A model generated the notes under the pieces. The model made no database searches. It was not told the origin of the DNA and saw only the letters and a program-made list of their open reading frames with translations. A DNA stretch of 64,000 bases, from the NCBI GenBank assembly GCA_013112725.1, contig JABFFZ010000017.1, positions 1-64,000 of the forward strand, written 5' to 3'. Below, in pieces: positions 56,814 to 64,000 of this stretch (its first letter is position 1; each line of letters starts with the position of its first letter). Origin of the DNA: Chloroflexota bacterium (GTDB lineage: Bacteria; Chloroflexota; Anaerolineae; Promineifilales; Promineifilaceae). A program made the position numbers and the translations under genes.

Positions 56814-58217
56814 ATGGTACGCAATATCAGACTGATCAAAATAGGTTCTATGGCCCTGGCACTCGCCGCTTTGTTCATCCTTTTTAGCGACCGGGCCTTT
56901 GCCCAGGAAGAAGAAGTGGCCGCCGGTACCATCGCCATTCAGATTGATACCATCTGGCTCTTTTTAGGCGCCGTGTTGGTTTTCTGGATGCAGGCCGGTT
57001 TTGCCATGGTAGAAAGCGGCTTTTCCCGCGCCAAGAATGCCGCCAACCTGCTGATGAAGAACTTGATGGACTTTTGCATGGCCGCCATCCTCTTTTATGC
57101 CGTGGGTTTTGGCCTGATGTACGGCGCAGACAAAGCCGGTCTCATTGGCACCAGCAACTTTTTTCTGTCGGAACTCTCGTTGGGTGCAGAAGCCGGGTAT
57201 GACTGGACTAACTACCTCTTTCAGCTGATGTTTGCCGGGGCGGCCGCCACCATCGTCTCCGGGGCGGTGGCCGAACGGCTAAAGTTCAAAAGCTATCTTA
57301 TCTACAGCGCAGTGATGACCGCCCTCATTTACCCCATCTCCGGCCATTGGCTGTGGGGCGGCGGCTGGCTGGCCGAACGGGGGTTTGTGGACTTCGCCGG
57401 CTCAACCCTGGTTCATGCCTGCGGCGGTTTTGCGGCGCTGGCGGCGGCCTGGGTGCTTGGCCCGCGCATTGGCAAATACAACAAGGATGGCAGCAGCAAC
57501 GCCATTCCCGGCCACAGCCTGACGCTGGCGGCGCTGGGTGTCTTTGTCCTGTGGATGGGTTGGTTTGGGTTTAATGCCGGTTCCACGCTGTCTGGCATGA
57601 ATGCCAGCCTGGGTTACATTGCCGTCACCACCACCACCGCCGCCGCCGCTGGCGCGTTGTCTGCCCTGATCATCAACTGGTTTAAGGCGGGACATCCGTC
57701 CACCGAAATGGCGCTGAACGGCACGCTGGCCGGTCTGGTGGGCATTACTGCCGGTACCGCCAATGTGACAGTGATGGGTTCTATCATCGTTGGTCTAGTA
57801 GCCGGTGCGGTATTGGTCTTTGGCCTGGACTTTGTGGAGCGGGTGCTGAAAGTGGATGACCCGGTGGGCGCGGTAGCTGTGCATGGTCTGAACGGTATGT
57901 GGGGTACCATTGCTGTTGGTTTGCTGGCTGCGCCAGCGGTAGGTGAATTCACCGGCATGGGGCCAATTGCCGGTCTCTTTTATGGCGGTGGTTTTGCCCA
58001 GTTCGGGGTGCAGTTGTTGGGCACAGTGGTGATTTCACTGTGGGCCTTTGCCACCATGGGGGCGCTGTTTTACGCCATGAAAGTGACCATTGGCGTGCGC
58101 GTCTCCGAAAAAGAAGAGATCGAAGGGCTAGACATCTCCGAACATTTCACCACCAGCTACCCGGAATTTGGGCCAACGGCCGTAGGCACAGATGCGTTGG
58201 CCGCAGCCGGGGATTGA
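56814..58217 (+). CDS. amt: Ammonium transporter (Amt family)
   Basis: A 467-residue membrane channel for ammonium uptake. Start ATG 56814, with AAAGGAG nine bases upstream. A cleavable signal peptide (ALAALFILFSDRAFA) and 11 spans follow. Conserved text: FWMQAGFAMVESGFSRAKNA, then STLVHACGGFAALAAAW and GAVAVHGLNGMWGTIAVG, which hold the pore histidines. The C-terminal tail EEIEGLDISEHFTTSYPE is the canonical regulatory tail contacted by PII proteins. No glnK/PII gene is adjacent. First gene of amt-unknown-glnN. Confidence 0.95.
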   Translation: MVRNIRLIKIGSMALALAALFILFSDRAFAQEEEVAAGTIAIQIDTIWLFLGAVLVFWMQAGFAMVESGFSRAKNAANLLMKNLMDFCMAAILFYAVGFGLMYGADKAGLIGTSNFFLSELSLGAEAGYDWTNYLFQLMFAGAAATIVSGAVAERLKFKSYLIYSAVMTALIYPISGHWLWGGGWLAERGFVDFAGSTLVHACGGFAALAAAWVLGPRIGKYNKDGSSNAIPGHSLTLAALGVFVLWMGWFGFNAGSTLSGMNASLGYIAVTTTTAAAAGALSALIINWFKAGHPSTEMALNGTLAGLVGITAGTANVTVMGSIIVGLVAGAVLVFGLDFVERVLKVDDPVGAVAVHGLNGMWGTIAVGLLAAPAVGEFTGMGPIAGLFYGGGFAQFGVQLLGTVVISLWAFATMGALFYAMKVTIGVRVSEKEEIEGLDISEHFTTSYPEFGPTAVGTDALAAAGD

Positions 58218-58239
58218 GTTACCAGGATATATTAAGATA

Positions 58240-58278
58240 TTGGGATATGGGGATACAGCAAATATCCCCATGTCCCAA
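58240..58278 (+). repeat. Palindrome after amt (TTGGGATATGGGGATA)
   Basis: 58240-58255 pairs with 58263-58278 with one mismatch over a 7-base loop. It may reduce read-through from amt into the unknown gene. Confidence 0.7.
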
Positions 58279-58284
58279 TAACCA

Positions 58285-59232
58285 ATGACCATGAAAATTA
58301 CACTCGAACCCAACAGCAACGGAGACGAACAAACCGTGCCCTTTCATGTGCGTGTGGATATTGTGACGGCGACTATTGACGCCGGTTCAGCTTTTTATGT
58401 GCCGGTAGAAATGAAATACCAGGGGATGAAAAAGAGCTTTGCCGTCAACATTGCCGGTTGGGTGCTGGAAAGCGAACGGCCGGAGGCGCTGCCCGATAAA
58501 ATCAGCCGCTTTTTGCCCCGCTTGATCAGCCTGGCGCGTTTGCCCACCTATCTCTTCATCGCCCGCCGCGCTGGCGGCATCTACCCGGTCTACACCATTG
58601 GCAGCGAGGTGTATGCCACCACACCCGGCGGCCCCGTGTTCCGGCACGTGGAACTGGCAAAGGTGCGCGAATATCTCACCGATTATCTGCACGCGGCCGG
58701 CGTTTTGGGTGAAAAAGGGTTAAGCGATAAATTGCATGTGCGCGGCCTGAACATGAAGACGCTGGGGTTGCGCCATCCCATTTTTTACCTGAAAAAACGT
58801 GTACCCGGTGAAGTGGACTTTTGGGCGCCTGTTTTTGAGGCCAGCGATGGCAACCATATTTACTGTTACGCGGCCGACGAGCGGCGCGAAGCAACCATCA
58901 ATAGCGGCCTGGAAGTGCTGGAATTGCAGCAAACGGTGGCGGCGGCCTTGAAGACAGACCGGCGGCTGCGCGACACATTTGATTTACGCCCGGATCGCCT
59001 CTTCCCGGAAGTTTGGGAACAGTTGAAAGCTGGCCTGCGGGCAGGCGAACCAATTGTGGTAAATGGGTTGACGCTCCCGGCTTTTGCCATTGGTGACATT
59101 CAGCTTGCGTTGGAAGAGCGCCCCGACGAGGGGCGGTACAGCCTCTACCTGGGCCACGATGCCGACGACTTACGGACGCGGGTGGCGGTGGACTTGGAAC
59201 GGCGGGGGATTTCGGTAATCAGTAATCGGTAA
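58285..59232 (+). CDS. Protein of unknown function between amt and glnN
   Basis: A 315-residue protein (ATG 58285 or 58291) with no signal peptide or spans. I recognise no family. Notable text: VRVDIVTATIDAGSAFYVPVEMK, IYPVYTIGSEVYATTPGGPVF, VPGEVDFWAPVFEASDG and a C-terminal segment YSLYLGHDADDLRTRVAVDL. Mixed alpha/beta throughout, Arg- and Leu-rich. Its place inside a nitrogen-assimilation run suggests a role linked to ammonium or glutamine, but the palindromes on both sides mean it may be a separate unit. Confidence 0.6.
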   Translation: MTMKITLEPNSNGDEQTVPFHVRVDIVTATIDAGSAFYVPVEMKYQGMKKSFAVNIAGWVLESERPEALPDKISRFLPRLISLARLPTYLFIARRAGGIYPVYTIGSEVYATTPGGPVFRHVELAKVREYLTDYLHAAGVLGEKGLSDKLHVRGLNMKTLGLRHPIFYLKKRVPGEVDFWAPVFEASDGNHIYCYAADERREATINSGLEVLELQQTVAAALKTDRRLRDTFDLRPDRLFPEVWEQLKAGLRAGEPIVVNGLTLPAFAIGDIQLALEERPDEGRYSLYLGHDADDLRTRVAVDLERRGISVISNR

Positions 59233-59277
59233 TCGGTGGGATGTTACTGATAACTGATCACCGATTACCGATTACTG
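59220..59277. repeat. Palindrome between the unknown gene and glnN
   Basis: 19-base arms 59220-59238 and 59259-59277 are exact inverted copies of (C)AGTAATCGGTAATCGGTG, spaced by 20 bases. It overlaps the last codons of the unknown gene and precedes the glnN ribosome binding site (AAGGAG). Confidence 0.9.
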
Positions 59278-59320
59278 TTATTTTAGAAGGTGCAAATCAA
59301 TTTATAAGGAGAGTTTTACC

Positions 59321-61489
59321 ATGAGTGGAAATACAGCGCGATTAAGGGCGATTTCGGCGGTAATCAATTACAAGCCGATTTCGGAACCTTTGAATTTTGC
59401 GGAGACGCCTTCACAAGAGGTGTTTGCGCAGAATGTGTTTAGTCTGGAGGTAATGAAGCAGAGGTTGCCTAAAGCGGTATATAAGTCACTGCTGAAGACA
59501 ATTGCTGAAGGCAAGCCGTTGGAAATGTCTACGGCCGATGTGGTAGCGGCGGCGATGAAGGATTGGGCGATTGAGAAGGGGGCGACCCATTATGCCCATG
59601 TTTTTTACCCGCTAACGGGGCTGACGGCCGAGAAACACGACAGCTTTTTGTCACCGAATGGCGGCGGCACGGCCGTGACCGAATTCAGCGGCGACCAGCT
59701 CATCCAGGGTGAACCGGATGGCTCCAGCTTCCCCACCGGGGGCATTCGCGCCACCTTTGAAGCGCGTGGTTACACCGCCTGGGACGTAACCAGCCCGGCC
59801 TACATCCTGGAAAACCCCAACGGCACCATCTTGTGCATCCCCACCGCCTTTGTCTCCTGGACAGGCGAGGCGCTGGACAAGAAAACGCCGCTGCTGCGCT
59901 CCATGAAGGCGCTCAATGAACAGGTGCAGCGCATCCTGAAGCTGTTTGGGCATGACGATGGGGCACTGGTGACGGCGACGGCCGGGCCAGAGCAGGAATA
60001 CTTCCTGATTGACCGCAACTTTTATATGGCGCGGCCTGATTTGCTCAATGCCGGGCGCACCCTTTTTGGCGCGAAACCACCCAAAGGCCAGGAATTGGAA
60101 GATCATTACTTTGGCGCGATCACGGAGCGGGTGCTGGCCTGCATGTTGGAAGCAGAGCGGGAGCTGTACAAATTAGGCGTGCCTGTCAAGACCCGCCACA
60201 ATGAAGTGGCCCCGGCGCAGTATGAAATAGCCCCGGTATATGAAAACGCCAACGTGGCCGCCGACCACCAGCAAATGATCATGGCCACGCTGAAGCGGGT
60301 GGCGGAGAAATATGGCATGGCCTGTATCTTGCACGAAAAGCCATTTGCCGGGGTGAATGGGTCGGGCAAACATCTAAACTTCTCCTTTGGCAATGCCAGC
60401 CAGGGCAACTTGCTGGAGCCGGGGGATACGCCGCATGAAAATGCCCGTTTCCTGGTCTTTTGCGCGGCCATCATCCGGGCGGTGGACAAATATGCCTCAC
60501 TGCTGCGGGCTTCCATTGCTTCGGCCGGGAATGACCACCGGTTGGGAGCGAACGAAGCGCCGCCGGCCATCATCTCTATTTTCCTGGGCGACCAGTTGAC
60601 CGATGTGTTTGAGCAGATTAAAGCGGGCGGGGCGAAATCGTCTAAATCAAAAGATGTGCTGACAGTAGGGGTAGACACGCTGCCGCCGCTGCCGAAACAT
60701 GCCGGCGACCGCAACCGTACCAGCCCGTTTGCCTTTACGGGCAATAAGTTTGAGTTCCGGGCGGTGGGTTCTAGCCAGTCTATTGCCGGGCCGTTGGTGG
60801 TGTTGAATACGATTGTAGCCGAGTCGTTGGATTATATTGCCACGAAATTAGAAAAAGCGACCGGCGATTTCAGCACGGCCGTACAAACCGTCCTGCAAGA
60901 AATTATGGTGGCGCACGGCCGTGTCATCTTTAACGGCGATGGGTATTCGGAAGCGTGGCACAAAGAGGCCGAGGCGCGCGGCTTGCCCAATTTGCGCACG
61001 GCCGTAGACGCCCTGCCGGAACTGGCCTCCCCGGAAGCGATTGCCCTCTTTGAAAAGTACAACGTCCTCAGCGCCCGCGAATCGAAGAGCCGGCTGGATG
61101 TGAAGCTGGAGCAGTACATTAAAGAAGTGAAGGTGGAAGCGGCCATCACCGCTGAGGTAGCGCGGACGATGATCTACCCGGCGGCGGCGCGTTACCAGAA
61201 TGAACTGGCGACGACGGCGGCCAATTTGAAAGCGGCGGGGGTGAAGGCGGATACGGCCGTGTTGCAAACCCTCACCGAACTGACCGACTGCCTGAACCAG
61301 AGCGTGGATGAATTGGAACTGGCGGCCACCCATGAAGCCGACGACGTGCTGGCCGAAGCCGAACACATCCGCGACGCCATCCTGCCCGCCATGAATGTGG
61401 TACGCAGTTATGTAGACAAGTTAGAAGGGTTGGTAGCGGATGATTTATGGCCGCTGCCCACATATCAGGAGATGTTGTTTATCAAGTAG
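59321..61489 (+). CDS. glnN: Glutamine synthetase type III
   Basis: A 722-residue enzyme making glutamine from glutamate, ammonia and ATP. The length and N-terminal domain ([20 protein letters not shown]) are those of GSIII rather than the ~450-residue GSI. Conserved catalytic segments: [49 protein letters not shown], then [31 protein letters not shown] and [20 protein letters not shown]. With amt and gltBD it completes an ammonium-uptake plus GS-GOGAT set in 11 kb. ATG with AAGGAG upstream. Confidence 0.96.
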   Translation: MSGNTARLRAISAVINYKPISEPLNFAETPSQEVFAQNVFSLEVMKQRLPKAVYKSLLKTIAEGKPLEMSTADVVAAAMKDWAIEKGATHYAHVFYPLTGLTAEKHDSFLSPNGGGTAVTEFSGDQLIQGEPDGSSFPTGGIRATFEARGYTAWDVTSPAYILENPNGTILCIPTAFVSWTGEALDKKTPLLRSMKALNEQVQRILKLFGHDDGALVTATAGPEQEYFLIDRNFYMARPDLLNAGRTLFGAKPPKGQELEDHYFGAITERVLACMLEAERELYKLGVPVKTRHNEVAPAQYEIAPVYENANVAADHQQMIMATLKRVAEKYGMACILHEKPFAGVNGSGKHLNFSFGNASQGNLLEPGDTPHENARFLVFCAAIIRAVDKYASLLRASIASAGNDHRLGANEAPPAIISIFLGDQLTDVFEQIKAGGAKSSKSKDVLTVGVDTLPPLPKHAGDRNRTSPFAFTGNKFEFRAVGSSQSIAGPLVVLNTIVAESLDYIATKLEKATGDFSTAVQTVLQEIMVAHGRVIFNGDGYSEAWHKEAEARGLPNLRTAVDALPELASPEAIALFEKYNVLSARESKSRLDVKLEQYIKEVKVEAAITAEVARTMIYPAAARYQNELATTAANLKAAGVKADTAVLQTLTELTDCLNQSVDELELAATHEADDVLAEAEHIRDAILPAMNVVRSYVDKLEGLVADDLWPLPTYQEMLFIK

Positions 61490-61543
61490 GTGTGTAATCC
61501 GTGAGCCGTAATTCGTAATTCGTGCTGGAGTCTGGCGAATTCT

Positions 61544-61608
61544 AGAGTTGTTAAATTTTTGTCACGAGTAGCGAAGCAAGAAAACAACATGTGAAATTTG
61601 ACAACTCT
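61544..61608. repeat. Inverted repeat downstream of glnN
   Basis: AGAGTTGTTAAATTT (61544-61558) pairs with 61594-61608 with one mismatch, over a 35-base loop. Part of the 395-base gap 61490-61884, which otherwise holds CGTAATTCGTAATTC words, the terminator below and no believable gene. Confidence 0.7.
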
Positions 61609-61673
61609 CTCTGGCGGTAAATGGGTGATTGGATTGCCGTTTACGGCTCACGGATTTGCACCTTTCTCTGCCG

Positions 61674-61710
61674 AAGCCTCCCGGTGTTTCTATGCTGGGA
61701 GGCTTTTTTT
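61674..61710 (+). terminator. Rho-independent terminator downstream of glnN
   Basis: AAGCCTCCC (61674-61682) pairs with GGGAGGCTT (61697-61705), followed by a run of T. Likely end of the amt-glnN transcript. Confidence 0.85.
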
Positions 61711-61884
61711 GTGTGGGTGGGGGGACACGACCGTATAATTTGAGCCTACACGTTGGGCAAAACAGGTGTGGCGCGGCGGGGACGCCGGCCACAGCAACCG
61801 GCGAAGACCATGCCGGAGCGGGTGTTTGCTCTGAGGCTTCGTAGTATAGAAGGCAATTGGCAACTTAACAAACGGACGCACCGA

Positions 61885-62850
61885 TTACCGTTTACCGCTT
61901 ACCGCCTCAACCAACACCATCACCTCATCCGCACAGCCCCAGGAGAGGGTGAAACCGGCGCCGCCATGCCCGTAGTTGTGGATGACGGTGCAGGCGGGGG
62001 AAAGGGGCTGCGCTTCCAGGCGCACGGCGGGACGACCGGGGCGCAGCCCGACGCAATGTTCCAAAATGGTGGCGTCACCCAGGCGAGGTTCTAATTGCAG
62101 GCAGTTCTGGCGAATGGTTACGGCCGTCTCCCTATCCACCGCCATATGCCAATCCCCCACTTGCACCGTGCCACCCAAAATGACGCCATCCCGCCGGGGA
62201 ATGATGTAGGTCAGCCCCCGGTCGCTGTGTTCGTCAATCCAGGCGTGCAAACCGGGCACGGCCGTGACCCGCATAATCTGCCCGCGAATGGGATAGAGGG
62301 TGGCGTCGCCCAACAGTTCCCGCGCCCCCAGCCCGGCACAGTTGATGATCACCGGGTATTGGCCGGCAACGGCCGTCAGGTCAGCCACCTCTTGTTGTTC
62401 AATCAGCCCACCCAACGCCTGACACCAAGTCATCAAGTAGTTCATGTACAGGGGCGTCTCTATGAGCGGCACTTCGGCTACATAGCCATCCACATAACCG
62501 GGCGGCAGTTCGGCGGCAGCAGCGCGGCGGAAATGGTGTACGGCCGTGTGCCACCAGGGGTCAGCTACCGGCCATTGATACGGTTCCATCAGGGTGGTCA
62601 GGGAGATACCGGCGGCGGGCACGGCCGTGAGCCGCAAAAACTCCTGAAAGGAAGCCGCGCTCCAGGCCAACACCCGCTCTTCCGGGTAAGCGCGATACGG
62701 ATACCAGATAGCCGCGGCCACATCCGAGGTCGTCTGCGGCGGCAGTTCCCGCGCCACAATCCGCACCCGAAGCCCCCGCTGCAACAACCGGATGCCACAC
62801 GACAACCCGGACACGCCGCAGCCGATAATTAAAACTTCTTGATCGTTCAT
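61885..62850 (-). CDS. D-amino-acid oxidase-like FAD flavoprotein
   Basis: A 321-residue oxidoreductase from ATG 62850 (MNDQEVLIIGCGVSG). The FAD dinucleotide fold is LIIGCGVSGLSCGIRLL. Family text: SDVAAAIWYPYRAYPEERVLAWS, INCAGLGARELLGD, PIRGQIMRV, GLTYIIPRRDGVILGGT, GLRPGRPAVRLE and NYGHGGAGFTLSWGCA, which are the substrate-arginine and FAD-binding segments of D-amino-acid oxidases. Bacterial DAOs of this kind deaminate D-amino acids to keto acids and ammonia. Substrate is inferred only. Confidence 0.88.
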   Translation of the reverse strand: MNDQEVLIIGCGVSGLSCGIRLLQRGLRVRIVARELPPQTTSDVAAAIWYPYRAYPEERVLAWSAASFQEFLRLTAVPAAGISLTTLMEPYQWPVADPWWHTAVHHFRRAAAAELPPGYVDGYVAEVPLIETPLYMNYLMTWCQALGGLIEQQEVADLTAVAGQYPVIINCAGLGARELLGDATLYPIRGQIMRVTAVPGLHAWIDEHSDRGLTYIIPRRDGVILGGTVQVGDWHMAVDRETAVTIRQNCLQLEPRLGDATILEHCVGLRPGRPAVRLEAQPLSPACTVIHNYGHGGAGFTLSWGCADEVMVLVEAVSGKR

Positions 62851-62860
62851 TCGACACTTG

Positions 62861-62895
62861 CAGGTGCGACGCACTTTTGAAGTGCGTCGCACCTG
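62861..62895. repeat. Perfect palindrome between queE and the DAO gene
   Basis: 16-base arms 62861-62876 and 62880-62895 pair exactly around TTG. Probable terminator or processing hairpin between two leftward genes. Confidence 0.85.
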
Positions 62896-62904
62896 AACAC
62901 CCAC

Positions 62905-63579
62905 CTACTTCACCCCAATATACTTGTGCATCTGCACGCTCAGCCGCCAGCCGCGCTGCTGCACTACTTCCAGGCAGAGGGCGGTGGCTTTGGCGCTGGC
63001 ACTGACGGGTTGCAGGCAAATGTGGACGTCCGGTTTCAGGTCAAGCCTCAACAATTCATCCAATTCATCAATATCCTGCTGACGGCCGACCACATGTTTG
63101 ATTTCGTCGGCCACGGCCAGCGCCGCCGGTTGGATGGCCTTGCCGCCGGGCATATGCAATTTGGGCGAGACACACACCCAGTCAAACCCGGCATCCACGT
63201 GCCCTATTTCCGTGCCGCTGGTTTCGATAGCCGCTTTCAGGCCAATGTTGTGAATGGCGCTGACCAACGGCAGTAGCGCATATTGCGCCGGTTCACCCCC
63301 TGTCACCAACACCCATTTTGGCCCCGGATGGTGGGACTGGATGTGTTCGGCAACGGCCGTCGCCGGCAGGTAGACGTAGCACGGATTAGTCCCCAACGCC
63401 GCCGCCAATGTCTCCACCTGATGTTGCGCCTCAAACTCCCAGGTCTCTTTGGTATCACACCAGGGACAACCCACCGCGCAGCCATGCAGCCGCAGCAGCA
63501 CCATGGCCACGCCCGTCTGCACCCCTTCGCCCTGGACGCAGGTGTATAGGTCATTCACCGGATACAGCAGGTCGCTCAT
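62905..63579 (-). CDS. queE: 7-carboxy-7-deazaguanine synthase (radical SAM)
   Basis: A 224-residue enzyme of queuosine/7-deazapurine synthesis: it converts carboxytetrahydropterin to 7-carboxy-7-deazaguanine. Radical-SAM cysteines C34-X3-C38-X2-C41 (CAVGCPWCDTKETW), with LVTGGEPAQYALLPLV and AAIETSGTEIGHV as SAM and substrate segments. The start at 63579 overlaps the queD stop by four bases (ATGA). QueC and the GTP cyclohydrolase are not in the window. Confidence 0.92.
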   Translation of the reverse strand: MSDLLYPVNDLYTCVQGEGVQTGVAMVLLRLHGCAVGCPWCDTKETWEFEAQHQVETLAAALGTNPCYVYLPATAVAEHIQSHHPGPKWVLVTGGEPAQYALLPLVSAIHNIGLKAAIETSGTEIGHVDAGFDWVCVSPKLHMPGGKAIQPAALAVADEIKHVVGRQQDIDELDELLRLDLKPDVHICLQPVSASAKATALCLEVVQQRGWRLSVQMHKYIGVK

Positions 63580-63929
63580 GGCCGGTACTCCGCCCAGGTG
63601 CGCGGCGTTTCGCTGACGCGCACGGCCGTGACCTGCGGCCACTGCACCTTCGCCCACGCATACAAATGACGCGCCAGGTTTTCGGCCGTCGTGGGGAATG
63701 GCAGCACGTCGTTCAAATGGCGGTGATCCAGCGTCTCGTCCAGGTACGTCTTAAACGTCTTAAGCGCCAGATAATCCACCACAAAACCATATTCATCCAG
63801 CGTTTCTGACTGCAAGATCAGTTCGACCTCATAATTGTGCCCATGCAGTCGGGCGCACTGGTGCTCCGTCGGCAAACCATCCAACTGGTGGCTGGCGGAA
63901 AAGTGAAATTGTTTGCTAATGGTATACAT
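63576..63929 (-). CDS. queD: 6-carboxytetrahydropterin synthase
   Basis: A 117-residue QueD/PTPS-family enzyme, upstream of queE in the same operon. Zinc histidines H14, H29 and H31 (FHFSASH; RLHGHNYEVEL) and the catalytic Cys25 (HQCARLHGH) are present, with DHRHLND and FPTTAENLARHLY downstream. It supplies the substrate for QueE. The upstream 63957-64000 region holds GTGATGC repeats running off the edge. Confidence 0.94.
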   Translation of the reverse strand: MYTISKQFHFSASHQLDGLPTEHQCARLHGHNYEVELILQSETLDEYGFVVDYLALKTFKTYLDETLDHRHLNDVLPFPTTAENLARHLYAWAKVQWPQVTAVRVSETPRTWAEYRP

Positions 63930-64000
63930 AGGGTTGTTCTTGAGTTATCGGGACTGAATGATGCGTGATGCGTGATGCGTGACCAAAACGATCTCACGCA

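Noticed and set aside
61562..61792. Small leftward frame with a CPTC motif downstream of glnN
   Set aside because: Only one cysteine pair, it reads through a clear terminator hairpin, and it has no ribosome binding site.
61711..61870. Structured RNA or riboswitch in the GC-rich stretch after the glnN terminator
   Set aside because: I tried known riboswitch cores (glycine, c-di-GMP, fluoride, ZTP) by eye and none fits.

Overview
The window looks like a chromosomal segment of a Chloroflexota bacterium, most likely a filamentous Anaerolineae/Ardenticatenia/Caldilineae-type lineage. This assignment is inference. It rests on moderately high GC, large secreted beta-propeller and subtilisin-like proteins ending in an IYLPVI(L/V)KP motif, Pro/Thr-rich lipoproteins, a fused glycyl-tRNA synthetase, type III glutamine synthetase, and the general gene style. 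I see no rRNA, tRNA or CRISPR. The 8-bp palindrome ACGGCCGT occurs about 100 times by eye, roughly 60 times the chance expectation, in coding and non-coding DNA alike. It behaves like the HIP1 element of cyanobacteria.

Layout. 1-3.7 kb: partial glutamate formimidoyltransferase (cut by the left edge), a DUF4129 membrane protein and a nitrilase-family amidase. 3.8-10.7 kb: a 94-95 bp MITE, a secreted S8 peptidase, a PH-like membrane protein and a GAF-GAF histidine kinase. 10.8-13.7 kb: endonuclease III, a HepT toxin whose MntA partner gene is split by the same MITE, small unknown genes, a truncated pfkB and a Nudix-like gene. 13.8-17.7 kb: aroC, an LLM oxidoreductase and tatABC. 17.7-26.4 kb: rhomboid protease, a secreted BNR propeller, a Nudix hydrolase, trpB, a cyclase-family hydrolase, a YqaA-like protein and DAHP synthase. 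26.6-33.7 kb: fused glyQS with a MITE just upstream, a secreted glycosidase-like lipoprotein, an M24 peptidase, a biotin carrier and a MurJ/AviRa-like chimeric ORF.

33.9-46.8 kb is the main accessory locus. A full-length Rhs/YD-repeat protein carries a zincin-like (HELGH) C-terminal tip and is followed by a lipoprotein. Two further displaced Rhs C-terminal tips follow, each with a putative immunity gene, and then a decayed Rhs remnant. The main Rhs gene has its ribosome binding site and signal peptide in one frame and its body in another, separated by a run of nine C. It is therefore either a phase-variable gene or a homopolymer error.

47.0-61.5 kb: asnS, a flippase-like gene split by an amber codon, mazEF, then a nitrogen-assimilation block: gltD-gltB reading left, a structured leader/terminator region, and amt, an unknown gene and glnN (GS type III) reading right. 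61.9-64 kb: a D-amino-acid-oxidase-like flavoprotein and queE-queD.

A second window-wide theme is palindromes built from short repeated words. They fill most intergenic gaps, and a few sit inside genes as in-frame insertions (gltD, gltB).
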